Shown piece after piece: positions 8,382 to 19,107 of a DNA stretch of 64,000 nt. The DNA comes from Candidatus Porisulfidus sp. TsSOB (GTDB lineage Bacteria > Pseudomonadota > Gammaproteobacteria > Poriferisulfidales > Poriferisulfidaceae), in the NCBI GenBank assembly GCA_002631715.1, contig MRSX01000003.1:1-64000 (forward strand), read 5' to 3'. Both the position numbers and the translations under genes were made by a program. Under the pieces are notes generated by a model that was not told the origin of the DNA, did no database searches, and was given only the letters and a program-made list of their open reading frames with translations. Positions within the stretch are counted from its first letter, which is position 1. Each line of letters opens with the position of its first letter.

Positions 8382-8855
8382 TTACGGCAATTCGATGATG
8401 TCCAGGTAGAGGCTGTCTCCGAGCATTTCCATACCTGTTTCTGTGTCTGAAGTCTGCTGTATCTTTTCGTAGAATCTGGCCAACAAGTACTGAGGAAGAA
8501 ATTTCACTTTGTAGGTTTCCCCATCCTGAAAGATGGCATAAGCATAAGACCTCTCATTGCACGATACAAACCAAAATTTTGAAAAGGTCAGGCCATCAGA
8601 AAAACTTTTACATTTATGTCCTTCTAATCGTATGAAATCTGCGAATGTGTAGGCGAGCCCTATTCTCTTAGCTGTAGTAAGTTCCACACGATCTTCAAAA
8701 ATCGATGCATCTGGTTCTATCTGCGTAACGGGCGGTACATATTCTGCTACTTCTGTAGTATCGGGCGTTAGAGTTTGCCCATAGCATCCTGCTATAGCAA
8801 ATGCGGCAGAAGAAAATGCGGCAATGAAATAAAACTTTTTGGATTGATTAGACAT
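8382..8855 (-). CDS. Hypothetical lipoprotein
   Basis: 157 residues starting MSNQSKKFYFIAAF with lipobox IAGC, so it is probably lipid-anchored. The mature part has two extra cysteines (GHKCKSF, FVSCNER) and ends in acidic and hydrophobic helices; no known domain was recognised. GGAG lies 8 bases before the ATG at 8855, which fits better than the in-frame start nine codons upstream. It follows another small lipoprotein gene by about 23 bp, so the two are likely co-transcribed. Confidence 0.6.
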   Translation of the reverse strand: MSNQSKKFYFIAAFSSAAFAIAGCYGQTLTPDTTEVAEYVPPVTQIEPDASIFEDRVELTTAKRIGLAYTFADFIRLEGHKCKSFSDGLTFSKFWFVSCNERSYAYAIFQDGETYKVKFLPQYLLARFYEKIQQTSDTETGMEMLGDSLYLDIIELP

Positions 8856-8878
8856 AGTAGAAACTCCATAGTCAGTCA

Positions 8879-9172
8879 TCACTCACTGCATGCATACAGA
8901 AACGAGTACCGGATACATCCAATATCCGCAATCTTGCAATGTGCGCTAACAAGAAGCGGAGTTCGCTCATGCAACCGACACACTCGCCTAGCTTCTTGTT
9001 GCGCCACTTCATAAGCCTGGTTTTCATCGCCCGCGATCCCAGCGTGGCCTGTGGAATTGTAGGCTTCGACAATCGCTTTGTCGTGTTCAAGGTCGACTGT
9101 AATTGCTTGATATTTTCCACCGCAGCCAGCCAAGAGCATGATGCCGATAAAGAGGGGGATTGTTTTATTCAT
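8879..9172 (-). CDS. Small hypothetical lipoprotein
   Basis: 97 residues. The signal peptide MNKTIPLFIGIMLLAGC has lipobox LAGC. The mature part is short, with a helix rich in Ala and Glu (AYEVAQQEARRVCRL) and four further cysteines. GAGG lies 8 bases before the ATG. It is the first gene of a probable two-gene unit with the lipoprotein gene downstream. Function unknown. Confidence 0.6.
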   Translation of the reverse strand: MNKTIPLFIGIMLLAGCGGKYQAITVDLEHDKAIVEAYNSTGHAGIAGDENQAYEVAQQEARRVCRLHERTPLLVSAHCKIADIGCIRYSFLYACSE

Positions 9173-9241
9173 CTTATAAGCCTCTTAGACAATGAAAAGA
9201 GGATTATAGCCATAAACGGCACCAGAAGGTGCCACAAAGAA

Positions 9242-9262
9242 GGGCCCCGAAAAACGGGGCCC
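9242..9262 (-). terminator. groESL terminator
   Basis: Perfect stem GGGCCCCG / CGGGGCCC with a 5-base loop, 28 bp after the groEL stop. It is followed on the minus strand by a short T-rich run (TTCTTT). Confidence 0.8.
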
Positions 9263-9289
9263 CTCGAAAACAACAGCACAACCGTGCGA

Positions 9290-10957
<1,668 letters not shown>

Positions 10958-11000
10958 TTAAAAAATTTAGAAATTAGGATTCAATTGCCGGACGGACGAA

Positions 11001-11291
11001 TCAGTCCTCAATCACAGCCATGATGTCGTCTTCACGCATCACCACCAGTTCATCGCCATCCAACTTGCATTCGGTTCCAGAGTACTTGCCGAACAGGACA
11101 CTGTCGCCAACTTTAACGCCCATCGCTTGGGTTTCTCCGTTATCAAGAACCCTCCCGGGACCCACCGCGAGCACTTCGCCGCGAACTGGTTTTTCCGCAG
11201 CACTATCCGGGATGACAATACCTCCGGGGCTGGTGCGCTCTTCTTCAAGTCGCTTGATCACGACACGGTCATGTAAGGGTCGAAGTTTCAT
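11001..11291 (-). CDS. groES: Co-chaperonin GroES
   Basis: 96-residue lid protein of GroEL. The conserved start [17 protein letters not shown], the mobile-loop region around [12 protein letters not shown] and the end EDDIMAVIE are intact. It is first in the operon, behind a heat-shock type promoter at 11382-11409. Confidence 0.98.
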   Translation of the reverse strand: MKLRPLHDRVVIKRLEEERTSPGGIVIPDSAAEKPVRGEVLAVGPGRVLDNGETQAMGVKVGDSVLFGKYSGTECKLDGDELVVMREDDIMAVIED

Positions 11292-11381
11292 CGAAAACTC
11301 CTAATCATTTAATTAATCAATAATTTAAGTAGACTAAGGCGGTGATGAGGACTTGCTCCTTCCCGCCTCTGTCATCCCTAT

Positions 11382-11409
11382 ATATGGGGGAAAAGCAATT
11401 ATATACAAG
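11382..11409 (-). promoter_or_regulatory. Sigma32-type heat-shock promoter of groESL
   Basis: Read on the minus strand, CTTGTAT (11403-11409) and CCCCATAT (11382-11389) are separated by 13 bp. This closely matches the sigma32 pattern CTTGAAA-N11-16-CCCCATNT. It would give a leader of roughly 85 nt before groES. It overlaps the region upstream of divergent purH. I saw no CIRCE element. Confidence 0.75.
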
Positions 11410-11450
11410 AGGTGTGCCCGTTACAATATATCCAGCCCCTTTCTACACTT

Positions 11451-13019
11451 ATGGACTCTTCCGATTCCTTGCCCATCCGAAGGGCGCTCCTAAGCGTCTC
11501 GGACAAGACCGGCATCGTCGATCTTGCCCGAACGTTGACCGAGAATGGTGTTGAGCTGATCTCCACTGGCGGCACGGCCGCGGTGCTTCGTGAATCGGGG
11601 TTGACGATTCGCGAGGTTTCCGAATTGACCGGCTTCCCGGAGATTATGGATGGACGGGTCAAAACTCTCCACCCCAAAGTACATGGAGCCTTGCTGGCAC
11701 GAGGCGAACAGGACCTTGATGTCTGCGCTCTACATGGCATTGAGCCCATCGATCTCTTGGTGATCAACCTTTACCCATTCGCACAAACGGTCGCGAAGCC
11801 GGATTGCGGCTTCCAGGAAGCGATTGAAAATATTGACATCGGCGGCCCCGCCATGTTGCGCGGCGCGGCCAAAAACCATGCGCATTGCTGTGTTGTGATT
11901 GATCCTTCCGACTATGCCAGCATTGCCGAGATCGTTAGCACTGGAGAGGGTGTTAGTGGAGAGACCCGATTTGAGCTCGCCGTCAAAGCCTTTTCGCATG
12001 TCGCAGCCTACGATTCCGACATTGCGTATTACCTCGGACACCAACTTGAGCCGGACAATTTTTTCAAACAAGACATGCATCTGTCTCTGAAACGTCAATC
12101 CATGCTGCGGTATGGCGAGAATCCGCATCAACAAGCAGCACTCTACAGTTTTGACAACCCTCCACCAGGTTCCCTGACCGCCGCCACACTTCACCAAGGG
12201 CAAGAACTCTCTTACAACAATCTACTTGACACGGATGCAGCTTGGGAATGCGTTCAGGCATTTGAAAAACCCGCCTGTGTCATCGTCAAGCACGCCAACC
12301 CCTGTGGTGTAGCGGAAGCGCGCAATATTGAGGCCGCTTACGAAGGTGCTTACCGTACTGACCCGACTTCGGCATTCGGCGGGATTATCGCGTTTAACCG
12401 GATCGTGTCCGGCCCTCTCGCCCAAGCCATTATCGAACGGCAATTCGTGGAAGTGCTGATTGCGCCAAGTTTCCGAAAAAGTGCATTGCAGGCCTTGGCC
12501 AAGAAACCTAAAGTGCGGGTACTTTCCGCAAGTACTTCTCAAGCGGGTAAGCAGTGCGCAACCATGCGCAGCATCAGTGGCGGGTTACTTGGCCAAACCC
12601 CGGATCACGCGCTTCTGGACTCTAAGGCGTTACGCGTGGTGACCAGACGCTCTCCAACCGAAAACGAACACCAGGATCTTCTGTTTGCTTGGAAAGTCGC
12701 CAAGTTCGTCAAGTCCAACGCTATCGTCTACGCGCGCGACCGATGTACTGTCGGAGTTGGTGCGGGACAGATGAGCCGAATCTATTCTGCGCGAATCGCT
12801 ACTATCAAGGCTGCCGACGAGAACCTTTCGCTAGACAGTGCTGTGATGGCTTCAGATGCGTTCTTCCCGTTTCGAGATGGGGTTGATACTGCTCACGAAG
12901 CCGGCATTACAGCAGTTATTCAGCCAGGCGGCAGCATGAGAGACGACGAAGTTATTGCCGCGGCCGATGAACACGGCATGGCGATGATGTTTACAGGAAT
13001 GCGTCATTTCCGGCATTGA
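11451..13019 (+). CDS. purH: Bifunctional AICAR transformylase / IMP cyclohydrolase
   Basis: Last two steps of IMP synthesis. The N-terminal cyclohydrolase (MGS-like) domain has [19 protein letters not shown] and the [12 protein letters not shown] signature. The C-terminal formyltransferase has LRYGENPHQ and the KHANPCG motif with its catalytic Lys-His. The ATG at 11451 gives 522 residues, usual for PurH; no clear ribosome site precedes it. A frame start at 11412 would overlap the groESL promoter. purD lies far away at 33187, so the pur genes are dispersed. Confidence 0.96.
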   Translation: MDSSDSLPIRRALLSVSDKTGIVDLARTLTENGVELISTGGTAAVLRESGLTIREVSELTGFPEIMDGRVKTLHPKVHGALLARGEQDLDVCALHGIEPIDLLVINLYPFAQTVAKPDCGFQEAIENIDIGGPAMLRGAAKNHAHCCVVIDPSDYASIAEIVSTGEGVSGETRFELAVKAFSHVAAYDSDIAYYLGHQLEPDNFFKQDMHLSLKRQSMLRYGENPHQQAALYSFDNPPPGSLTAATLHQGQELSYNNLLDTDAAWECVQAFEKPACVIVKHANPCGVAEARNIEAAYEGAYRTDPTSAFGGIIAFNRIVSGPLAQAIIERQFVEVLIAPSFRKSALQALAKKPKVRVLSASTSQAGKQCATMRSISGGLLGQTPDHALLDSKALRVVTRRSPTENEHQDLLFAWKVAKFVKSNAIVYARDRCTVGVGAGQMSRIYSARIATIKAADENLSLDSAVMASDAFFPFRDGVDTAHEAGITAVIQPGGSMRDDEVIAAADEHGMAMMFTGMRHFRH

Positions 13020-13070
13020 CATTGACAGTGTCACAGAAATTTCAGCAGTTAGCGAATGGTAAATGATCTC

Positions 13071-14546
13071 CTATGGCGCTATCATACTAAGTACCAATTT
13101 TTTGATTCCCTCTCTCGCGGTTATACGGACTTTTATAACTGATTTTACTTTTTCTGTGATTTCATTTCGAACTGCTGAGGATAATGGAATTGGCAGAATC
13201 ACTTCTTGTAAGCGCCTCCCAAGGGTATCGATAACATCTCTCGTAAATTGTTTAGTTCTAATTTGTCTTTTTACAATGTAGGAGTTTAAAAGTCCTAGTA
13301 AAAGCCAAGGATTTAATTTTTCTGCATCCAAGACTCGTATTTTGTATAGTCCTCCACAAAACAATACTTTAATATCGTCCTTAGTGATTATGCAGGAACT
13401 ACCAACCAAATATGTCCCATCTCGCACAAGCAAGATGTCCTCTGGCTTTATATCCTCTGATTCAGCATACTGGTAATAGATATCCTCAGAAATCCCTTGT
13501 TTAGGGTCATACTTAATCTCCCAATTTGCGAAATCACTTGTCCGTATGAACGGGATGTCGCCAGTTCCGTAAGCCATTTTGCCGACTTCATCTCCTGTCG
13601 TACATTGAATAATGTTCTGCTCTTGCAAATCTCTTATAGACAAAAGTTCACAGGTGTTTTTTAATTTTTTCAATTCTACGGCAATATCTGGATCATAGTA
13701 TTTGGGTAAAAAAATGCGATTTTTGATCTTCTCCGAGGAGAACCAGAATGTCTCAAAGCTTCCGAACTCGGAAGTAACTGTTTCTTGATTTAGTTCAGAC
13801 AAAATATCCTCCCAATCTTTAGACATGAATTCGGTGAATACACCAACGTCATTAGTGGATAGCATTTTTTCCATCAATACAGGACAATGTTTGATGAACG
13901 CCTTTCCTCTTTCTCGCACATCCAGAAAGCCTTGAACTTTTGTAGAAAGTTTTCGTTTCTCTCTTTTATCCTTAGGAACCGGTAGTGTTATTTCAAGGTA
14001 ACGATTTCCGATAGTATCTATAGTGTCAGCAGTAAATTGAACACTACGAATTTGTTCTTGCACAATATCTGTGTTAAGTGAAAGAAACAAAAGATATGGG
14101 TCAAGTTGGTGCTTATCTTTGACCCTAAATTTCAAAATATGTGATTGATACAGCATCTTTCTGTCTAGCGCCGTAATTATGCAATTTGTACCAATTAAAT
14201 ACGTTCCATCTCGGACCAATAAAATGTCTCCGATTCTCACATCTTGAGATTCCGCATACTTTGAATAGATCTCCTCTGATACTCCCTGTTTAGGTGTGGA
14301 TTTTATTTCCCAGTTAGAAATATCGGAGGTGCGCACAAAAGGGATGTTTCCCGTACCATATGCTAATTTTCCTATTTCATGTCCAGTGCTGACTTCCAAC
14401 ACATTAGAGTCGACTAATTGTTGAATTATGAAAAGATCATGAGTAGAAGCCAGAAGATCTAGCTTTTTCTCTATTGTTGGATCATAGTATTTAGGAATGT
14501 AGATACGATCCCGAATTAAGTTGTTAGTTTGCCAATAATGGATCAT
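13071..14546 (-). CDS. Type I-like restriction-modification specificity subunit with duplicated TRDs
   Basis: 491 residues with two target-recognition halves. Each begins with a basic I-[PL]-P-K-Y-Y-D-P stretch (near residues 15 and 277) and contains AYGTG-[ND]-IPF-[VI]-RTSD and DILLVRDGTYL. By hand alignment, residues 57-125 and 320-388 agree at 49 of 69 positions. Helical spacers (about 190-250 and the last 40 residues) separate them, as in HsdS. It overlaps the upstream nuclease-methylase gene by 4 bp (ATGA), so the two are coupled. It should direct the partner to a bipartite DNA site. The gene is AT-rich and probably acquired. Confidence 0.8.
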   Translation of the reverse strand: MIHYWQTNNLIRDRIYIPKYYDPTIEKKLDLLASTHDLFIIQQLVDSNVLEVSTGHEIGKLAYGTGNIPFVRTSDISNWEIKSTPKQGVSEEIYSKYAESQDVRIGDILLVRDGTYLIGTNCIITALDRKMLYQSHILKFRVKDKHQLDPYLLFLSLNTDIVQEQIRSVQFTADTIDTIGNRYLEITLPVPKDKREKRKLSTKVQGFLDVRERGKAFIKHCPVLMEKMLSTNDVGVFTEFMSKDWEDILSELNQETVTSEFGSFETFWFSSEKIKNRIFLPKYYDPDIAVELKKLKNTCELLSIRDLQEQNIIQCTTGDEVGKMAYGTGDIPFIRTSDFANWEIKYDPKQGISEDIYYQYAESEDIKPEDILLVRDGTYLVGSSCIITKDDIKVLFCGGLYKIRVLDAEKLNPWLLLGLLNSYIVKRQIRTKQFTRDVIDTLGRRLQEVILPIPLSSAVRNEITEKVKSVIKVRITAREGIKKLVLSMIAP

Positions 14547-16330
14547 TTCTTGCCCGAACTTTTGTGAAAGAGAGGTGCTACTTTTGGAATATCATCAAGC
14601 AGAACTTTTTTCCCAGAAGTATCCCTTTTTTCAGTCGGATTACCCCTGCTATCATGACCACACCATTTCACGTCTGCCATAAAGATAGGATAGGACTCTG
14701 ACACAGGTTCGGAAACTTTTTCACACAAAACAATACAACACTTGGCGTGAGTGTATGGTTGGAATAGGTCTTCCGGCATTGTTACGATAGAAAGAATTTT
14801 TGTTCTCTGTTGAATATAGTCCACAACGTAGCGGTACTTAGGCATACCAAAAATACTTTCTAGTAGCACGATTCCAAGTTTCCCACCATCTTTTAATAAA
14901 TCTAGACATCTTTCTACAAACAAAATTTGCGGAGGTTGTTTATCTTGTAAGCCCTGTTTCGAAAATGAATCAGAATCACTTTCATAACTCCACTTGTGCC
15001 CCAGATCGTAACGTCTCAGAATATCTTCCGAATCAATTGCAAGTTTCTTGCCGAAAGGAGGATTAGTAATAACGACATCAAATTCGTTCAGTTGAACATT
15101 GTTACGCGTTGAACTTCTCCAATTTGAAGGCGACTCTAAACTATTTTCACAGAAGACCCCTCCTCTACCATCTCCCAATATCGCCATATATGCTTTAGCA
15201 ACTTGGCTAAGAAAAGAGTCTTTGTCAATACCTCGAAAGTTTTTGATCGCAACTTTTTGTTTTTCAGCCTCTATTTCATGCTCTGGCCAACCGAGCTCCA
15301 TACCACTTTCTTGGATGTTTGCCCAGACGTGACGCAGTGCTTCTACCAGAAAACCACCGCTACCACATGCAGGGTCTATTATCTTCTGGTCTGGCGTTGG
15401 ACCAATCATGTCGACTACCATCTTCACCGCGTTGCGAGGAGTGAAAAATTGACCTTGGCTGCCTTTCAGGGAGGGGCCGATAAAGACTTCGAATGCATCT
15501 CCTACAGCATCTCGTGAACTTTCTTGGAGCGAATAGAGTTGAAGTTCGCCAACTACGTAAGCCAGCGAGCGTTCGTCTAGCGTAATTGCGTCACGGCTAC
15601 CAATTACATCGTCATATTGGGATTTGACATCCCTGAATAGGCTCAAAATGCGTTTTCGTACATCCTTATTTTTCTCGTTTGTTCCAGCACGAAAAGTAAC
15701 GATGTCATCTTTCTTAGTAAATCGTTCATCGTAAATTTTGCAGAAAATGAGGTTGATTATCTGTTGAGCCAATACTTCGTCTCGAGTAATTCCAACAGCA
15801 TTTGCTGCCAAGTAGTTACGGATAGCCGAGAACACTGACTTGAGATTCGTAGCGGCTCGAAGATCTTTTCGCCTGAATTCGCCAATATCTTCAACCCGTT
15901 CCCCGCATCTTGGGATATTGGGAATTTCATCGAAGTTAATCTTTCCGTTATGCTCATATTTCAACAGGAAAAGGCGTTCGACACCATTGAACCATACGCC
16001 TATTCGTGCTTTGGAAAAGCGCAAATAGTTTTGTAATTGAGCTTCACCATCTTTTCGATTCTTTTTTTTGCACTCCACAATTATTTCAATATTGTCTTCA
16101 GTATGCTCTTTATCAGAAAAAACTGCAATATCAATAGGATATTGTTTTCTTGTGTCCGAAGGGCGAACTCGGACGCGCCACTGTGGATGGGTTTGAATCC
16201 AGGCTTTAGGGTAACCGTAATCTTCTACTAAAATCCTGGAGAAAACCTGTACCGCCTCAACCTCTTCGGGAGTTGCGCGAACAATAGAACCACTAATGAA
16301 ATCCTTGATATACCCTTCTTTCAGTTCCAT
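14543..16330 (-). CDS. Fused PD-(D/E)xK nuclease and N6-adenine DNA methylase (BcgI-like RM subunit)
   Basis: 595 residues. The N-terminal region resembles the HsdR N-terminal nuclease: Asp67 in YPIDIAVF, Glu86 and Lys88 in VECKKK, then a Q98xxxY102 motif. After a helical linker comes a HsdM-type methylase: QFFTPR at 294-299, SAM motif DPACGSGGF at 319-327, and catalytic NPPF at 423-426. No helicase/translocase (HsdR motor) is encoded nearby. Nuclease plus methylase in one chain with a separate S subunit is the layout of type IIB enzymes such as BcgI. The cleavage role is inferred; a methylase with a vestigial nuclease is the alternative. Confidence 0.8.
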   Translation of the reverse strand: MELKEGYIKDFISGSIVRATPEEVEAVQVFSRILVEDYGYPKAWIQTHPQWRVRVRPSDTRKQYPIDIAVFSDKEHTEDNIEIIVECKKKNRKDGEAQLQNYLRFSKARIGVWFNGVERLFLLKYEHNGKINFDEIPNIPRCGERVEDIGEFRRKDLRAATNLKSVFSAIRNYLAANAVGITRDEVLAQQIINLIFCKIYDERFTKKDDIVTFRAGTNEKNKDVRKRILSLFRDVKSQYDDVIGSRDAITLDERSLAYVVGELQLYSLQESSRDAVGDAFEVFIGPSLKGSQGQFFTPRNAVKMVVDMIGPTPDQKIIDPACGSGGFLVEALRHVWANIQESGMELGWPEHEIEAEKQKVAIKNFRGIDKDSFLSQVAKAYMAILGDGRGGVFCENSLESPSNWRSSTRNNVQLNEFDVVITNPPFGKKLAIDSEDILRRYDLGHKWSYESDSDSFSKQGLQDKQPPQILFVERCLDLLKDGGKLGIVLLESIFGMPKYRYVVDYIQQRTKILSIVTMPEDLFQPYTHAKCCIVLCEKVSEPVSESYPIFMADVKWCGHDSRGNPTEKRDTSGKKVLLDDIPKVAPLFHKSSGKK

Positions 16331-16495
16331 GGCCAGATTCGCCTATTCGCAAGTAAATTTTCAGATCCGAACAAACTCGCTTATTTCGTATTGATCCTAT
16401 ATTTTTGTCTTTACGTAGTTTAGTTATACAAAGATTTTTCAGAATATCAAAATGTAAGTTTTACCGAGCAGCGCATAGCCCCGCAATTTCCAAAC

Positions 16496-17011
16496 TCAAC
16501 GGTTGAAAGGGAGTTTTAAAAGCATTGAAGCCATCCCACAGGAACCGGTGGCACCAGAAAACAGGAGGCCCGCTCCGATGAAAGCAGACAGTCCGAAAAA
16601 CCCAGGATGAGCCCATACTCCCAAGATGACGCCCAGTAGAACCAAGCTGCCTGCCACAATCTGGACCTGACGCATGATTTCGATCGGGGCTCCGGAATCT
16701 GAAGCAACCGGATAACCCGCTTTCTTCCAAGCCATGATGCCCCCTTCCAAGACATACGTCTCGGGATAGCCGACGGTTGCAAGCTTGTCCGCATGAACCA
16801 GCGTGCGCCGGCCGCTGCGGCAATGGAAAATCCCGATCTTCTGATGCGGCTCGGCTTTCAGACCCGCTTCCAGTCCGGTCAAGGGAATCCACCGCGCCTC
16901 CGGAATTCTCATCTGACCACGCTCTCCAGGATCTCGAATATCAATCAACTCGGCACGGCCTTCATCCAGCCAGCGCCGGGCTTCTCTTGCCTTGATTTCC
17001 CGAACTTCCAC
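16496..17011 (-). CDS. Rhodanese domain protein with C-terminal membrane DUF2892
   Basis: 171 residues. A rhodanese domain (about 1-105) has the active-site loop HCRSGRRT with the sulfur-carrying Cys. The C-terminal DUF2892 membrane part has two hydrophobic segments (VQIVAGSLVLLGVILGVW and FFGLSAFIGAGLLFSG). The same order is found in E. coli YgaP, a membrane sulfurtransferase. It stands alone between the restriction-modification pair and a small membrane protein. Confidence 0.88.
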   Translation of the reverse strand: MEVREIKAREARRWLDEGRAELIDIRDPGERGQMRIPEARWIPLTGLEAGLKAEPHQKIGIFHCRSGRRTLVHADKLATVGYPETYVLEGGIMAWKKAGYPVASDSGAPIEIMRQVQIVAGSLVLLGVILGVWAHPGFFGLSAFIGAGLLFSGATGSCGMASMLLKLPFNR

Positions 17012-17100
17012 TATGTGTCTCCTGCATCAGGGTATGACCAGAATTGTACACCCGCGAAGATGCGGACTGCGTGAAAGCGTCCGCAAAGAGGTCGGGATGG

Positions 17101-17289
17101 CTATACCCGGTCCGTCAATATCATCGTTACCAGCACGATATTGGTGCACGTCATGATGACGAGTCCTATTAGAGTCCAGAAAAACATGAGGAATTTGCTA
17201 ATTTCTCGTTCCAATGTCTCACAAACCTGTTCTGCTGACTCCCAAACCTGTTTTGCTTCCTTCGTATAAAACCGTTTTGCTTCCTTCAT
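17101..17289 (-). CDS. Small single-pass membrane protein, hypothetical
   Basis: 62 residues: a charged amphipathic N-terminal half with two KEAK repeats, then a long hydrophobic segment (FLMFFWTLIGLVIMTC and onward). No family recognised. A short gene like this could be spurious, but the charge pattern and the clean membrane segment support it. Confidence 0.45.
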   Translation of the reverse strand: MKEAKRFYTKEAKQVWESAEQVCETLEREISKFLMFFWTLIGLVIMTCTNIVLVTMILTDRV

Positions 17290-17340
17290 AATTGCTCTCA
17301 GTTCAACTAGTTGTAGAAAATGACATTATATGCTTGGGAA

Positions 17341-18090
17341 TTACACGGAATACCGCTCCTCCAGCCAGATCAAAGTTGCCATACGACCAGTTGTTCGGTC
17401 TCGGCGGTGCGAATAAAAAAGCCGTTCGTCCCGAAAAGTGCACCAATTCCCGCCGAAACAGTCCGCAACCCCAGCCTGCTCCAGTTGCCATGCAGCAGCA
17501 GAAGCCAGATCCAACAACCAGTGCCCCTCCCGATTGGACGGACGCAATGCCACAGATGAAAGCCCTTCGCCCAACGCTTCCCTGACCGGTTCATCCACTT
17601 CGTAGAATTCTGCGCTAATGACCGGACCCAGCCATGCCAAGAGATCCGCTGGTAATCCAGGATAGGCGCGAACCGTTGCTTTTAAGACATTCGCGGCGAT
17701 ACCCTTCCAGCCAGCATGTGCAGCAGCCACCCAGTCCCCCTTGCGGGAGCACAACAGGACCGGCAGGCAATCTGCCGTCTGCACGACGCAAACCGGCCCC
17801 GCAGATGTCGTGTGACTTGCATCCGCCGGAGCAGTTTCGGGCATGGCCTGCGCCTCCTGAACTCCTGCACCGTGTTGCTGATCCAACCAATAGGGTTCGC
17901 TTGGCAGTTGAAGAGCCTGCATCAAGATTCTTCGATTTTCTGCAACATCTTCAGGTCGGTCACCCACATGCGCGGCCAGATTCAGTCCAGCATAAGCATC
18001 ACGGCTGATGCCTCCGACTCGAGTACTTGCGACCGCTCGCACATGGCTGGAAACCGGCCAATCAGGATAGATGAATTCCAGTTCAGTCAC
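17341..18090 (-). CDS. pgeF: Peptidoglycan editing factor PgeF (YfiH, multicopper polyphenol oxidase family)
   Basis: Cytoplasmic enzyme of the DUF152 family that prevents misincorporation of Ser in muropeptides in E. coli. The metal-site residues are visible in DQQHGAGV (His), TADCLPVLL (Cys) and AAHAGWKG (His). I start it at the GTG at 18090, which overlaps the end of rluD (GTGACTGA) and has GGAAGA upstream, giving 249 residues. The longer open frame extends into rluD and is not needed. The rluD-pgeF pairing is typical. Confidence 0.93.
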   Translation of the reverse strand: MTELEFIYPDWPVSSHVRAVASTRVGGISRDAYAGLNLAAHVGDRPEDVAENRRILMQALQLPSEPYWLDQQHGAGVQEAQAMPETAPADASHTTSAGPVCVVQTADCLPVLLCSRKGDWVAAAHAGWKGIAANVLKATVRAYPGLPADLLAWLGPVISAEFYEVDEPVREALGEGLSSVALRPSNREGHWLLDLASAAAWQLEQAGVADCFGGNWCTFRDERLFYSHRRDRTTGRMATLIWLEERYSV

Positions 18091-19069
18091 GATCTTCTTC
18101 CAGTTCCGCCAGCAAGCCCCGAAAATCCTCAGGCAAATCTGCCTTCCAATCGTATACAGTCCTATGGGACGGATGTCGGAGTTGAAGGCTGCAAGCATGT
18201 AATGCCTGCCGTCTGAACCCCCGGACTGCATCGCGCACGGAAACGGACGCTCCAGCCGGACTACGCGCACGGCCGCCATAAACAGGATCTCCGACTACCG
18301 GATATCCCAGGTGAGCCAGATGCACCCGAATCTGGTGCGTGCGTCCGGTTTCAAGCTGAATATCAAGAAGAGTCAAGCCACTGAATTTTCGACGCACTCG
18401 ATAATGCGTTATGGCCTCTCTGCCGCCCGCGCGTACACACATGCGCTGGCGTTGACGAGGGTGCCGTCCGATCGGCTCCTCAATGGTTCCGCCTGCGACC
18501 AAACCGCCTTGGACCAAGGCCTGATACCGTCGTCGGATTTCACGTGTCTGAAGTTGCCGGGTCAATGCCGTGCAGGATTCCGGATTATGCGCTACTGCGA
18601 CAAGTCCGGTTGTATCCCGATCCAGCCGATGCACGATCCCCGCTCGCGGCACTTTGGCGGTGGCTGGAAAGTGGTACAGGAGAGCGTTCTGGACTGTCCC
18701 GTCCGGATGTCCGGGAGCCGGGTGCATGACTTGTCCGGCCACCTTGTTCAAGATAATTAGGTCTTCATCGGCATAAACAACAGCCAGAGGCAGGTCTTGT
18801 GGTTCGCACCGCGAGGATGCAGGAGCCTGCGGCCAGACCTCGATCCGTTCGCAACCCTGCACCGGATCTCGGGGGCGAGCGGTTTCTCCTTCTATCAATA
18901 CGTGCCCTGCCCGAATCCAATCCTGAAGCTGTCGGCGGGAAAACTGTTCGAGCATCTGCGCCAACGCGACGTCCAAGCGTTTTCCGGCCAAGTCCTCCGG
19001 CACTTCCCGAACCAGTGGCAAACCGTCCAATTGCCTAATCCAACTCACGTGAAAAGCCCATACTATCAT
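18083..19069 (-). CDS. rluD: 23S rRNA pseudouridine synthase RluD
   Basis: Makes pseudouridines in helix 69 of 23S rRNA. An N-terminal S4 domain (GKRLDVALAQ, then VLIEGE) precedes the catalytic RluA-type domain with HRLDRDTTGL (catalytic Asp) and the GRTHQIRVH motif. The start is uncertain: the ATG at 19069 or the GTG at 19048 are both reasonable, while the open frame further upstream overlaps divergent bamD. It is divergent from bamD and coupled to pgeF. Confidence 0.93.
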   Translation of the reverse strand: MIVWAFHVSWIRQLDGLPLVREVPEDLAGKRLDVALAQMLEQFSRRQLQDWIRAGHVLIEGETARPRDPVQGCERIEVWPQAPASSRCEPQDLPLAVVYADEDLIILNKVAGQVMHPAPGHPDGTVQNALLYHFPATAKVPRAGIVHRLDRDTTGLVAVAHNPESCTALTRQLQTREIRRRYQALVQGGLVAGGTIEEPIGRHPRQRQRMCVRAGGREAITHYRVRRKFSGLTLLDIQLETGRTHQIRVHLAHLGYPVVGDPVYGGRARSPAGASVSVRDAVRGFRRQALHACSLQLRHPSHRTVYDWKADLPEDFRGLLAELEEDRD

Positions 19070-19107
19070 CGCGATATATAATTCATGGGCTCTTTCGAGC
19101 CCTTGCC

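Noticed and set aside
16461-16892. Alternative frame over the rhodanese gene
   Set aside because: The rhodanese frame contains the active-site loop HCRSGRRT and membrane segments; the other has neither.
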